Positions 1 to 8,792 are shown, counted from the first letter of the stretch. The stretch is DNA of 64,000 nt from Acidobacteriota bacterium (GCA_027307335.1 DAHUXD010000054.1:68611-132610), one strand, 5' to 3'. Made by a program: numbers and translations. The notes: generated from the letters alone by a model not told the origin.

Positions 1-648
1 GCCCGGAGGCGGAACCAGTCGAATCTGTGGGTCGAGCTCAAGCGGCTCCTCGGCGCGCGGCTGCGGCCGCGTGTCCGTAAGGATGTGTTTCGCTGCCTCT
101 TTTCGGCCGTGGGCGTTCCACTCTGCATAGTTGTAGATGCGCGAGCTGTTGGCGACTCCCTGCGACCAGTAACCAGGATGGAAGGCCATGCCATTGGAAG
201 GCTCGATCTCGTAGACCGGAAACCACCAGTTGAGCTGGGAGAACGGTGCGGAGTACCAGGTGTCGCGGTGAGGATGAAAGGCATAAGCGATGCCGGAGGT
301 CAGGTAGCCGCCCGACGTCGAGGACCGAAGGCGCGGAACGTCGAAGTACGTGCGGGACAGATCGCAGCCGAAGTCGGCGAGGATCGTCTGGAGGAGATCC
401 TTGCAGCGCGGGTGGTTGATGAACGCGGGTTTGAGCTTGGCCAGGACGGCGACGTAGCTCTCGACGGGCATGTGGAACTGCGCCGTCACGGGATCCAGTG
501 CGCCGAAGGCTTCCGCGATTCTCTCGCGGGCGAAGTCGCGCAACGCGTTCACGCTCGGTCGAGGTGAGAAGACAAAAAGATCACCCGCGTAGAGACGGGT
601 GCGCCGGTCGTCGTCCGGAAGGGGCGAGTCCTGATACACGGCCGTCAT
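1..648 (-). CDS. 2OG-Fe(II) oxygenase-like (PhyH-like) protein, 3' end outside window
   Basis: The frame is open from an ATG at 648 to the window edge, giving 216 residues with no stop, so the C-terminus is missing. Residues about 125-129 read HPHRD, which fits the HxD iron-binding motif of Fe(II)/2-oxoglutarate dioxygenases of the phytanoyl-CoA dioxygenase type. A tryptophan-rich strand (LNWWFPVYEI) and a PSNGMAFHPGYW segment follow. The distal iron-binding His and the 2OG-binding Arg would lie beyond the edge. The start lies one base after the stop of the epimerase at 650, so the two are probably co-transcribed. A role in hydroxylating or oxidising a sugar or lipid of the polysaccharide is inference. 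The family call is moderately confident and the substrate is unknown. Confidence 0.6.
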   Translation of the reverse strand, partial: MTAVYQDSPLPDDDRRTRLYAGDLFVFSPRPSVNALRDFARERIAEAFGALDPVTAQFHMPVESYVAVLAKLKPAFINHPRCKDLLQTILADFGCDLSRTYFDVPRLRSSTSGGYLTSGIAYAFHPHRDTWYSAPFSQLNWWFPVYEIEPSNGMAFHPGYWSQGVANSSRIYNYAEWNAHGRKEAAKHILTDTRPQPRAEEPLELDPQIRLVPPPG

Positions 649-649
649 G

Positions 650-1696
650 TCAGGCATGCTCCGTCGCGTGAGTCGTCGTCCATCGCAGGGACGAGTCCAG
701 GCGGCCTGACGCGAGCAGCCCGCGGATGCTGTCGATCCGGCGATACCGGGGCCCCTCGAACTCCTCGAGCTTCAGGTCGGTCTTCCGGTAGGCGTCGTAG
801 AGCTCGCGCGCACCCTCGCGCACGGTCCAGCGCGGGCGGAAGGCGGGCAGAAGCCGGGCGATCTTCTCGAAGCTGACGCGGTAGGAGCGTGTGTCCGGTC
901 CCGCGCCGGCGGCGAGCTCGATCGAGCAGTCGGGCACCGTTTCGCCGACGATCTCGGCGATCTGCCGGATCTGGAAGTTCTCGTCCGTCCGACCGACGTT
1001 GAAGACCTCATCGTGCACCGCCTCGCGCGGAGCCTCGAGCGCGGCGAGGAAGGCGCGCGAGATGTCCTCGATGTGCACCAGGGGCCGCCAGGGAGTTCCG
1101 TCGCTCTTCAGGTGGATGCGGTGCGTCGTCACGGCCCACGCCACGAGGTTATTGAGGACGACGTCGAAGCGGTGGCGGGGCGAGACGCCGTAGGCGGTCG
1201 TGGGCCGGAGAAACGTCGGGCTGAAGCGATCGCTCGCGAGCGCGCCGATGTCCCGTTCCGCGCGGACCTTGGAGACGCCGTAAGGCGTCACCGGGTGGAG
1301 CGGGGAGGTCTCGTCCACCATCGAGTCTCCCGCCGCGCCGTAGTTGCTGCAGGAGGAGGACAGCAGGAAGCGCCGGACGCCCGCGTCGCGGGCCGTGGCG
1401 GCGAGGTGCAACGAGCCCTGATGATTGATGTCGTACGTCAATTCCGGGTTCAGGTCGCCGAGCGGGTCGTTCGAGAGCGCCGCGAGGTGAACGACGGCGT
1501 CGAAGCCCTCGAGGTCCCGGACCGAGACGTCGCGCACGTCCGCGTTGAGCGTCGGGAACTCCGGGACGCGGCCCGCGAACGTGCAGGCGGCGTAGAAGTC
1601 CGTGTCGAGGCCGGTCACGTCGTGACCCGCGGCCGCCAGAACGGGGCCCATCACGGAGCCGATGTAGCCCCGGTGGCCGGTCAGCAGGATGCGCAT
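650..1696 (-). CDS. NAD-dependent nucleotide-sugar epimerase/dehydratase (extended SDR)
   Basis: A 348-residue extended short-chain dehydrogenase. The N-terminal Rossmann motif is GHRGYIG (residues 7-13), the catalytic Ser lies in SSSCSNYG (about 113-120), and the YxxxK pair is YGVSK (about 139-143). [12 protein letters not shown] after the second strand is typical of a subgroup that I associate with C-methyltransferases and 3,5-epimerases in polysaccharide loci. It probably epimerises or reduces an NDP-hexose in the cytoplasm. The likely partners are the RfbC and C-methyltransferase genes at the far end of the window, though this is inference. It starts with ATG at 1696, and the 2OG-oxygenase-like gene follows immediately. 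Confidence 0.85.
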   Translation of the reverse strand: MRILLTGHRGYIGSVMGPVLAAAGHDVTGLDTDFYAACTFAGRVPEFPTLNADVRDVSVRDLEGFDAVVHLAALSNDPLGDLNPELTYDINHQGSLHLAATARDAGVRRFLLSSSCSNYGAAGDSMVDETSPLHPVTPYGVSKVRAERDIGALASDRFSPTFLRPTTAYGVSPRHRFDVVLNNLVAWAVTTHRIHLKSDGTPWRPLVHIEDISRAFLAALEAPREAVHDEVFNVGRTDENFQIRQIAEIVGETVPDCSIELAAGAGPDTRSYRVSFEKIARLLPAFRPRWTVREGARELYDAYRKTDLKLEEFEGPRYRRIDSIRGLLASGRLDSSLRWTTTHATEHA

Positions 1697-1911
1697 GGGG
1701 ACGCCCGATCCTGCCAGCCCGGACCTCCCGCGTCAACCGAGGCGCGGCTCGCGGGGACGCAGAGAAAGGAGAGATGCCGCCGGAAGGAGTCATCGGCGTC
1801 GCCTCCCGGCGTCGCCCGTCGTGCCGAAACGCGCCGCAGTCGGGTCGGATCCTGCGGCGCCGGAGAATTCCCGGAACTCGTGAAACAGTGACTTTGCGCA
1901 CGGATCTTGCT
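1697..1911. other. Intergenic region between divergent genes
   Basis: These 215 bases separate the divergent epimerase and beta-propeller genes and should hold promoters for both. I see no convincing sigma-70-type box on either strand. An in-frame ATG at 1774 is preceded by AAAGGAG only two bases away, so the plus-strand gene could start there. The extra 46 residues it would add are Arg-rich and lie before the signal peptide. Confidence 0.4.
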
Positions 1912-3864
1912 ATGCAGCGGGACATGGATCGCCGGGAACGGAGCTCGACCCCGCTGCGTCCGGGCGGCGGACGGGGTGGTCGGAAGGGAAGTCGCGGCCG
2001 CGCCCTTCGCGCCGGCGTGCTTGCCCTGGCGGCGGCGCTCGGGGTGGCCGTCTTTCCCGCACGCGCCTCCGCTTCCTGCACGCCGACGTCGACCTCCCTG
2101 TGCCTGACCGGGGCGCGGTTCACCGTGCAGGTCCAGTGGCGCGCCTCCGAGAGCGCCGCGTTCTCCTCCGGACAGGCCGTCGCGCTCACGTCCGACACGG
2201 GCTACTTCTGGTTCTTCGAGCCCGACAACATCGAGCTCGTCGTCAAGGTGCTCGACGGGTGCGTGCTCAACGGGCAGTACTGGGTCTTCGCCAGCGGGCT
2301 CACGAACGTCGACGTCGACATCGCCGTGACCGACACGGCGACGGCACAGGTCCGGCACTTCACGAATCCGGCGGGCACGGCCTTCATCCCCGTCCAGGAC
2401 ACCTCGGCCTTCCCGTGCGCCGGAGCCGCGTACGACTGGCCCCAGTTCGGGTTCGATGCTGCGCACAGCGGCCACGACACCCAGGAGTCGATCGTGTCGC
2501 GCGGCAACGTCGCCTCGCTCGGCGTCCTGTTCTCGGCTCGGCTGCCGGAGGTCGCCGACGGCGCGCCGGTGCTGGCGGCCGGAGTGCCGACGGCGTCGGG
2601 GGCGCGCGACCTCGTCTTCGTCACGACGAAGGCCGGACGGCTCGTGGCGCTCGATGCGCGAACCGGTGCGACCGTCTGGTCCACGACGCCGCCGTCCGGA
2701 CCGAAGTACACGACGAGCTCGCCGGTCGTCGACCCGGGACGGCAGTTCGTGTTCGGCTACGCTCTCGATGGCTTCGTGCACGAGTACGGAATCACCGACG
2801 GTCACGAAGTCACGACGGGCGGATGGCCGGAGCTGACGACGCTCAAGCCGGACGTCGAGAAGGGATCGTCCGCGCTGGGGTTCGCGACGGTCGGCGGCCA
2901 GACGTACCTGTACATGCCGAACGGCGGATATCCCGGCGATCAGGGGGACTATCAGGGGCACGTCACGACGATCCGACTCTCCGACGGCTCGCAGAAGGTG
3001 TTCAACGCCAACTGCAGCGACCGGACGATGCACTTCGACGCGAGCGGAGGCGCCAGCGATTGCCCGCACGTGCAGACCGCCGTCTGGGCGCGCGCGGGCG
3101 TCGTCTACGACCCGCGAACGGGCCGCGTCTACGCAGCGACCGGCAACGGCGACTTCGACGGCAACGCGGGCGGCCACGACTGGGGCGACACCGTCTTCGC
3201 GATCACCCCGGACGGCGCGGGAAGCGGCGGAAACCCGCTCGACACCTACACGCCCGCCAGCTACCAGCAGCTGGACGATTCGGATCTCGACCTGGGAAGC
3301 AGCGCGCCGGCGCTGCTGCCGATCGCGGACACGCGTGTCGTGCATGCGCTCGCCGTTCAGGGCGGCAAGGATGCCGTGCTGCGCCTTCTCGATCTGTCGA
3401 ACCTGAGCGGCCAGGGAGGGCCGGGTCATCTCGGCGGCGAGCTCCAGACCGTGCCGGTCCCGCAGGGCGGCCAGGTGCTGACGCAGCCGGCGGTCTGGAC
3501 GAACCCCGCCGACGGGAGCGTGTGGGTCTTCGTCGCCAACGGGATCGGCGCGTCGGGGCTCCAGGTGGTGGTCGGTGCCGGCGGCCATCCGACCCTCGCG
3601 GCGCGCTGGCACAACGGAATCAACGGCAGCTCGCCCATCGTCGCGAACGGAATCGTCTTCATCGCTGGAAGCAATCGGATCGCGGCGCTCGATCCCACGA
3701 CCGGGGCGACCCTCTGGAGCGACTCGCGCATCGGCGCGATCCACTGGGAAAGCCCGATCGTCGCGAACGGGGTTCTCTACATCACCGACGAGAGCGGGAT
3801 GCTGACGGCCTACGCGCCGGGAGGCGTCGCGCCGTCCCGCACACCGGCGCCGCAGCGTCCCTGA
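1912..3864 (+). CDS. Secreted PQQ-like beta-propeller protein with Cys-bounded N-terminal domain
   Basis: About 650 residues. A charged N-terminus leads into a signal sequence (RAGVLALAAALGVAVFPARA) followed by an ASASC junction. Next comes a domain of roughly 115 residues framed by cysteines, with motifs RFTVQVQW, DTGYFWFF, VKVLDG and TNVDVDIAVTDT. I associate this domain with secreted proteins of Thermoanaerobaculia. The rest is a PQQ-type propeller with repeated DARTGATVW-like blades, for example GRLVALDARTGATVW and IAALDPTTGATLW. It is probably periplasmic or extracellular, and no catalytic role is evident. Starts at 1912, 1924 or 1774 are possible. The 3' end overlaps the convergent membrane glycosyltransferase gene by 55 bases. 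It is transcribed alone, and a link to polysaccharide synthesis is unproven. Confidence 0.8.
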   Translation: MQRDMDRRERSSTPLRPGGGRGGRKGSRGRALRAGVLALAAALGVAVFPARASASCTPTSTSLCLTGARFTVQVQWRASESAAFSSGQAVALTSDTGYFWFFEPDNIELVVKVLDGCVLNGQYWVFASGLTNVDVDIAVTDTATAQVRHFTNPAGTAFIPVQDTSAFPCAGAAYDWPQFGFDAAHSGHDTQESIVSRGNVASLGVLFSARLPEVADGAPVLAAGVPTASGARDLVFVTTKAGRLVALDARTGATVWSTTPPSGPKYTTSSPVVDPGRQFVFGYALDGFVHEYGITDGHEVTTGGWPELTTLKPDVEKGSSALGFATVGGQTYLYMPNGGYPGDQGDYQGHVTTIRLSDGSQKVFNANCSDRTMHFDASGGASDCPHVQTAVWARAGVVYDPRTGRVYAATGNGDFDGNAGGHDWGDTVFAITPDGAGSGGNPLDTYTPASYQQLDDSDLDLGSSAPALLPIADTRVVHALAVQGGKDAVLRLLDLSNLSGQGGPGHLGGELQTVPVPQGGQVLTQPAVWTNPADGSVWVFVANGIGASGLQVVVGAGGHPTLAARWHNGINGSSPIVANGIVFIAGSNRIAALDPTTGATLWSDSRIGAIHWESPIVANGVLYITDESGMLTAYAPGGVAPSRTPAPQRP

Positions 3865-5174
3865 TTTCTCGCCGCCGCCCCCGACAGCAGCAGCAGGACG
3901 GGAGCGGCCGCCAGGAAGAGGAGCTCCGGCTCGATGGCGATGCGCATGCGGATGAACAACGCGTCCTGGTAGGTCAGCAGCGAAATGATCGCAGCGTAAT
4001 AGGCGATCATCGCCGCGGTCACGATGCCGGCCGGCCGAGCCCGGCGGACGGCGAGGCAGGTCGCGAAGCCGAGCACGAGGAGGAACGCGATCACCGGCAG
4101 CCTCGCCCGCGACGTGTCGATCCGGAATACCCCGTTGTAAGCGTGCACGTACAGGCGCCGGGCGGCTCCGGGAAGGCCCCGGAACTTCAGGCGGTCGGCC
4201 GGCGGCGGGTGCACCACGAAAAAGCGGCCCATGCGCGCCAGCTGCAGACCGACGAACTGCGGTCCGTGTTTTCGGAGGATCGCTCTTTCGAACTCCGGGT
4301 CGGTCCGAAACTCCCACGGGATGGCCGATTTGATTCGCGTGAACTCGCCGAGATCCTTCCACTGGAGGCGCCGGGCGTCGGCGAGCAGTCCGTGACGATC
4401 GAGGTAGTCATAGAGAGGCGTCCCGGCGGCATCCGCCGTCATCCCGTACCGCATGGCAGCCATGTTGATCTCCGCCGTGCCCATTCGGCTCGGCGTGACC
4501 TGCCCGTACTTCGCGAAAAGAAAGACCTGCCAGGCGCCCACCAGCGCCGCATGGACGCAGACGATCGCGGCCGCGGCGGCCACCGCGCGACGGCCATCGC
4601 GGCGCCGGAGAAGGAGCACTCCGGCCGCCAGCGGCAAGCAGCCGAGCGTCCAGACGGGCTTCACGAGCGCCGCGATGCCGCTCACGGCGCCGCAGAGAAG
4701 AGCGTCTCTAAAGAGGTGGCGCGCGGGCACGTCGGGATCCGCCAGGCGAATTCCGAGGCACCAGGCGAACATCAGCGTCATCGCGAGACACACTTCGGGA
4801 AGGACGATGCCGCTCATGAAGAGCATCCCGGGCGTCACGCAGCATGCCGCGGCGGCGACGATCGCCGCCCACGCGGGGATCGTCAGACGGCGCAGGGCTC
4901 CCGCGAGCAGAGCGGCCGTCAAAGCGAGCATCGCGAGCTGTCCCGCGATCGCGGCGCGCTCCCAGTGCTCGCCGAAAAATCGCATGCAGAGTCGCAGATA
5001 CAGGGGGTAGACGGGCGGCCGGTCGCGGACCTCCTCGTCGGAAAAGCTGTGGGCGATCGAGACGTAGTCGTCGGTGTCGTCGTCTTCCCCGAGCCGGTCG
5101 AAGCCCGGATTGGCCCAGACGCCAATCCCGAGGACGAGAGCGGCCGCCGCGAAGCACGGCAGAAGGCGCCGCAT
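3810..5174 (-). CDS. PMT/ArnT-type integral membrane glycosyltransferase
   Basis: A 454-residue multispanning protein with about ten hydrophobic segments. The first periplasmic loop after TM1 is acidic (GEDDDTDDY, residues about 29-37) and is followed by RPPVYPLYL (about 52-60). This is the layout of the polyprenyl-phosphate-sugar-dependent PMT_2/GT39/GT83 superfamily, whose catalytic acidic residues sit in that loop. It should transfer a sugar from a lipid carrier to an acceptor on the periplasmic face, but donor and acceptor cannot be read from sequence. The ATG at 5174 lies five bases after the stop of the beta-propeller gene at 5180, so it is the last gene of that operon. Its 3' end overlaps the convergent PQQ gene by 55 bases. 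Confidence 0.72.
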   Translation of the reverse strand: MRRLLPCFAAAALVLGIGVWANPGFDRLGEDDDTDDYVSIAHSFSDEEVRDRPPVYPLYLRLCMRFFGEHWERAAIAGQLAMLALTAALLAGALRRLTIPAWAAIVAAAACCVTPGMLFMSGIVLPEVCLAMTLMFAWCLGIRLADPDVPARHLFRDALLCGAVSGIAALVKPVWTLGCLPLAAGVLLLRRRDGRRAVAAAAAIVCVHAALVGAWQVFLFAKYGQVTPSRMGTAEINMAAMRYGMTADAAGTPLYDYLDRHGLLADARRLQWKDLGEFTRIKSAIPWEFRTDPEFERAILRKHGPQFVGLQLARMGRFFVVHPPPADRLKFRGLPGAARRLYVHAYNGVFRIDTSRARLPVIAFLLVLGFATCLAVRRARPAGIVTAAMIAYYAAIISLLTYQDALFIRMRIAIEPELLFLAAAPVLLLLSGAAARNQGRCGAGVRDGATPPGA

Positions 5175-5179
5175 GATCG

Positions 5180-6148
5180 CTACCGGGAAACTTGTCCCTT
5201 GCCGTCCACGCAGGCGATCCACCGGTCGGGCGCCAGCGGATGCGCATCGACCGTGTGCATGCGGTCGCGGTTCCATCCGGATCCCGAGGGGCCGACGACC
5301 GGACCGTCGCCGGCCGCCGACTCCTCGTAGCCGGTCTCGTCGAGCCGCCGAACCTCGAACGCGTAGACCTGCCGTCCGTACGCGCTTTCGTCGTCCTGCG
5401 CGAAACGAAGAACGTGGTCTGTCATGGCGAGGACCCGGCCTCCGGGCCGGGAGATCCGGGTGTTTCGCCGCACGATCGGGTTCGCCGGATGCGGAGTCCA
5501 CGGCCCCCGAAGCGCATCGGCGTAGTAGAGGAGGAGATCGCTGTTCTCGGGCGTCGAGGTGAACATCCACCACCGGTCTCGATACCGGACGAGCGAGGAG
5601 TCGACGAAGGGCTTGCCGGAGAGAAGCGTCGTATCGAGCGCCCACTGATCGGGGAACCGGGTGGCTCGATAGAGGCGCACCGCGCCGGCCTCGTAGGTCT
5701 CCGGCACCATGTAGACGTCGGCTCCGTCTTCGAACACGTACGGATACGAAAGGTGGAACGGCTCACGGAGCACGATGCGCTCGTACCGGAAGCTCCGGCC
5801 GTCGGTGCTCGTCGCGACCCCGATGCATCCTCTTTTCGTCGCCGTGTCCATCACCTCGAAAAAGAGGTACCACGTCGAGCCCCGCCGCAGCATGAAGGGA
5901 TCGGCCACGAACTCCGCCCGCACGTCGGTGACGTCGTACGAGGAGAGGACCGGATTGGACGTCGACGTGGCGGGCCCGAGCCGGAGCGGAGAGACGCCTT
6001 CGAAAATGCCGATGGACCACTGGGAGCGCCGCGCTTCCCGATCGGCGCGCACCCGGCGCTCGTGAAGGAAGAGCGCCGCGATGCCGGCGGACACGACGAC
6101 GACCGCGGCGAGCCGTCCCAATTCGGAGCGGCGCCGAGCCGCGTTCAC
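5180..6148 (-). CDS. Membrane-anchored five-bladed beta-propeller protein (GINT1-N/GH43-like fold)
   Basis: A 322-residue protein starting at GTG 6148, which overlaps the TGA of the esterase gene by four bases. A signal anchor (about residues 12-28) is followed by a propeller resembling the N-terminal domain of plant glucosamine inositolphosphorylceramide transferase and GH43-like propellers. Supporting motifs are FVADPFMLRRG, WYLFFEVMD, SYPYVFEDG and MVPETYEAG. Such domains occur beside glycosyltransferases and formyltransferases in polysaccharide loci. The acidic residues in ADPF and FED could be active-site residues if it is a glycosidase, but that is unproven. Its operon partners are an upstream exported esterase and a downstream membrane glycosyltransferase, which suggests glycan handling in the periplasm. 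Confidence 0.7.
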   Translation of the reverse strand: MNAARRRSELGRLAAVVVVSAGIAALFLHERRVRADREARRSQWSIGIFEGVSPLRLGPATSTSNPVLSSYDVTDVRAEFVADPFMLRRGSTWYLFFEVMDTATKRGCIGVATSTDGRSFRYERIVLREPFHLSYPYVFEDGADVYMVPETYEAGAVRLYRATRFPDQWALDTTLLSGKPFVDSSLVRYRDRWWMFTSTPENSDLLLYYADALRGPWTPHPANPIVRRNTRISRPGGRVLAMTDHVLRFAQDDESAYGRQVYAFEVRRLDETGYEESAAGDGPVVGPSGSGWNRDRMHTVDAHPLAPDRWIACVDGKGQVSR

Positions 6149-7842
6149 GGCGTCCGCGCCTCCGGTCCGGCTCGGCGCGGGTCGTTCGCCGCCGCGTAGT
6201 CGGCCATCATCTTCAAGCGCTCCGAGACGGTGTAGGGCCCGGACCAGCAGTGCGGCTCGCGCGGCCCGTACGTGATGGAGCCGCCCCAGGGCGGGTTCTT
6301 CGTCGTCTGCAGGTACGCATCGAGGAGATGGACCGCGTCGTTCAAGTAGTACGTGTCCATGTCGCCGATCCAGATGTGGATCTTGCCGGCGAGCTTCCCG
6401 CCGACGTCCTTCCAGTGCCGCTGCAGGTAGGCGTTCAGGTCGGTGTGCTCCTTCCAGTACGCGGCGACGCCATGGTCGATCGATCCCGTCGCCGGATCGA
6501 AGACCGGCTGGAAGTACCCGTTCGCCCCGACGGGCCCGTAGACGGCCTGCCAGCAATCCCAGTCTTCGCCGGACCGGCCGCCGTTTCCCATGGCGCGTTC
6601 GTAGGCGAGCTGTTCCTTCATGGTCGAGAGCACGAGTCCGTCCGGCTGGCGCTCTCCGGAAATTGGCGTCTGGCGCCAGTCGTCCTTGCGGTACCAGGCG
6701 CTGTCCCAGTCGTAGACGTTGACGAGTTCGAAATAGTGGAAGTCGACGGGGTCGGGACAGTAGGAAAACGTCCCTCCGAAAAAATCGGGATAGAAGATCT
6801 GGAGCGCCAGCGATTCCCAGCCTCCCGTCGAGCCTCCCGAGAGGATGCGTGCCCACGGCTGCGCAATCGCCCGGAAATGTTTCTCGATGTACGGGATCAG
6901 CTCCTGGGTGATTGCGGTCCCGTACGGACCCATGTTCGGCGAGTCGATCGCGTAGGAGTCGTCGTAGTAGGGCGTCGGATGCTGGAAGGTGACGAAGAGC
7001 ATCTTCGGAGTCCGTCCGGCCTTCCAGTTCTGTGTGAACTCGTCCATCCGCCGCGCCCGCTCCTTCTGGCGCTCCGTCGCGTCTGGGGGAAGCTCGGCCG
7101 GCTCGCCGAATCCTCCCGGTGCGCCGAGCGAGAAGTGGCCCTGCTCGTAGTTCACGGGATACGAGACGGTCGTGTCGCGCTCGTAGTCTTTGGGCAGGAG
7201 AATCGTCGCGCCGATCCAGATGGGCTGGCCCCAGAACTTCGAGAGCAGTGGGCTCTGGAAGCGGATGCGCTTGACCCACTCGGTGTCGGGCGGGATGGCG
7301 ATCGGCGGAATCTTGTGGTCGAGAACGAGGCGCAGCGTCTGTGCAGATGCGGGATCGAGATGAACGCGCCGCGGCTCGCTGTAGAGGTTGCCCGGCGAGA
7401 TTGGAAAATCCTGTCCCTCCCACTGGTCCATGTGGAGCCGGATCGTGTGGCCGTCCGCCCGATGGAACGTCGTATAAACGTTGAGGACGCCCTGCACGAA
7501 GTAGTCTCCGGCGGGCAGCGCGGAGAGGCGCTCGACCGGATAGCCGTCGGCGCGGTCGTCGATCACCGCCGCCGCGCCCGGCCCCATGCCTTCAACATCC
7601 ACGCCGAAGAACGGCGACGAGGCGTACTGGCCGCCGGTCTTGCCGATCTGACGGCGCGGTTCGGGGCTCGCCTTCTTCGTCACGATGACGTAAACGCGCC
7701 CGTCCACGGACTCGTGCCGAACGCTCTCCGGAAAGGACAGCTCGAAGCGCAGGGGTGAAGGTCGATCGTCGGCGCGGAGCAGCGGCGGAAGGAGTCCCAA
7801 TGTCAGTGAGACCGCCATCCTAATTAAATTAGGCTTGTTCAC
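6145..7842 (-). CDS. Exported alpha/beta-hydrolase, putative esterase (EstD/Fes-like)
   Basis: A 565-residue protein with an N-terminal signal sequence (MAVSLTLGLLPPLLRA, then DDRPSPL). The C-terminal half is an alpha/beta-hydrolase of the putative esterase family. It carries a GGSTGG nucleophile elbow (Ser about residue 335), an acid candidate in WIGDMDTYYLN, and a His candidate near REPHCW. The N-terminal 200 residues form a beta-rich region as in enterochelin-esterase-like proteins. It probably hydrolyses an ester outside the cytoplasm, and deacylation of the polysaccharide is only one possibility. The start is GTG 7842 with AAGGA six bases upstream. Its first codons and ribosome site lie inside a striking AT-rich inverted repeat at 7817-7866, and it follows folD by 17 bases. 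Confidence 0.75.
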   Translation of the reverse strand: MNKPNLIRMAVSLTLGLLPPLLRADDRPSPLRFELSFPESVRHESVDGRVYVIVTKKASPEPRRQIGKTGGQYASSPFFGVDVEGMGPGAAAVIDDRADGYPVERLSALPAGDYFVQGVLNVYTTFHRADGHTIRLHMDQWEGQDFPISPGNLYSEPRRVHLDPASAQTLRLVLDHKIPPIAIPPDTEWVKRIRFQSPLLSKFWGQPIWIGATILLPKDYERDTTVSYPVNYEQGHFSLGAPGGFGEPAELPPDATERQKERARRMDEFTQNWKAGRTPKMLFVTFQHPTPYYDDSYAIDSPNMGPYGTAITQELIPYIEKHFRAIAQPWARILSGGSTGGWESLALQIFYPDFFGGTFSYCPDPVDFHYFELVNVYDWDSAWYRKDDWRQTPISGERQPDGLVLSTMKEQLAYERAMGNGGRSGEDWDCWQAVYGPVGANGYFQPVFDPATGSIDHGVAAYWKEHTDLNAYLQRHWKDVGGKLAGKIHIWIGDMDTYYLNDAVHLLDAYLQTTKNPPWGGSITYGPREPHCWSGPYTVSERLKMMADYAAANDPRRAGPEARTP

Positions 7843-7866
7843 ATTATTTCCTTATTTAGTTAGGAT
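7817..7866. repeat. AT-rich 13-bp inverted repeat enclosing a ribosome site and start codon
   Basis: The arm ATCCTAATTAAAT (7817-7829) and the arm ATTTAGTTAGGAT (7854-7866) are reverse complements except at one position. In the minus-strand transcript the 24-base loop holds AAGGA and the GTG start of the esterase gene. The folD stop codon lies in the 7854-7866 arm. A second, shorter perfect palindrome, CCTAATTAAATTAGG (7819-7833), is nested in the other arm. The block is far more AT-rich than its surroundings. It could be an operator, a translation-control hairpin or a scar of a small insertion. Confidence 0.6.
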
Positions 7867-8777
7867 CTGAGGCCTGCGGCCTTCACGGTGTTGTGGAGGA
7901 GCATGGCGACGGTCAGGGGCCCGACGCCGCCCGGCACCGGGGTCAGTGTGCCCGCGACCGGTGCGATGTCGTCGAAGTCCACGTCGCCGACGAGGATGCG
8001 GCCCTTCTCCTCGAGCGTCCGGCGGATCCGCTCCGAGCGCAGGAGGTTCGGGGGTGCGTTCTGGGAGGTCAGGCGATTGATGCCCACGTCGACGACCACC
8101 GCTCCTTCTTTCACGAACTCGCGCGTCACGAATCCCGGCCGTCCGATCGCGGCGACGAGGAGGTCCGCCTCGCGGCAGACGGCGGGAAGGTCTTTCGTCT
8201 TCGAGTGGCAGACGGTGACCGTGGCGTCGCGCGCCGTCAGGAGCGCCGCCATCGGTTTCCCGACGATGTCGCTGCGTCCGAGGACGACCGCGCGTCGGCC
8301 CGAGATCGGGATCTCGTAGGCGGCGAGGAGCTCGATGATGCCGGCTGGCGTGCACGGCACGAAGCGAGGACGTCCCTGGTGCAGCAGGCCCACGTTCTCG
8401 GGATGGAAGCCGTCCACGTCCTTCCGGGGATCGACCGCATCGAGGACTTTGGCCGTGTCGTGCAGTCGCGGGAGCGGCAGCTGGATCAGGATTCCGTCGA
8501 CCGACCGATCCGCGTTGGCCGCCGCGATCTCCGCCAGGAGCGCGGCGGCCGAAAGGTCGGCGGGAAGTCTCCGCGTCTCCGCCCGAATGCCGGCCTCGTC
8601 GGCGGCCTTCGACTTCGACGCCACGTACGCCTGGGAGGCCGGGTTGTCGCCGACGAGGAACACTCGGAGCGACGGTGGCAGTCCCGGGATGAGTGTCGCC
8701 GCTTCGCGGCTGCGCTGGCGGATCGTTTTCGAGACGGCGGCGCCGTCGAGGAGCCGCGCCGGAACGATCGACGTCAT
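7860..8777 (-). CDS. folD: FolD: methylenetetrahydrofolate dehydrogenase/cyclohydrolase
   Basis: A bifunctional cytoplasmic folate enzyme converting 5,10-methylene-THF to 10-formyl-THF with NADP. It has 305 residues, close to the usual 280-300. The substrate-site motif is SQAYVASKSKAADEAGI, whose first Lys would match the catalytic Lys. GILIQLPLP, GRSDIVGKPMAALL (dinucleotide site) and PGGVGPLTVAMLL are all canonical. I chose ATG 8777 because residues before it are not family-like. It is a housekeeping gene inside a polysaccharide locus. It lies 40 bases downstream of the ligase-like gene and 17 bases upstream of the esterase gene. 10-formyl-THF could supply a sugar formyltransferase, but none is seen here. 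Confidence 0.95.
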   Translation of the reverse strand: MTSIVPARLLDGAAVSKTIRQRSREAATLIPGLPPSLRVFLVGDNPASQAYVASKSKAADEAGIRAETRRLPADLSAAALLAEIAAANADRSVDGILIQLPLPRLHDTAKVLDAVDPRKDVDGFHPENVGLLHQGRPRFVPCTPAGIIELLAAYEIPISGRRAVVLGRSDIVGKPMAALLTARDATVTVCHSKTKDLPAVCREADLLVAAIGRPGFVTREFVKEGAVVVDVGINRLTSQNAPPNLLRSERIRRTLEEKGRILVGDVDFDDIAPVAGTLTPVPGGVGPLTVAMLLHNTVKAAGLRS

Positions 8778-8792
8778 TTCCGCAACAATACA

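Noticed and set aside
1681-4362. A long minus-strand open frame of 893 codons
   Set aside because: It runs antisense through the PQQ-propeller gene, is Arg/Pro-rich with no motif, and reflects the scarcity of stops in GC-rich antisense frames.
2100-5330. A plus-strand open frame of over 1000 codons
   Set aside because: It is out of frame with the propeller gene and antisense to the membrane glycosyltransferase. The translation is Arg-rich and has no domain.
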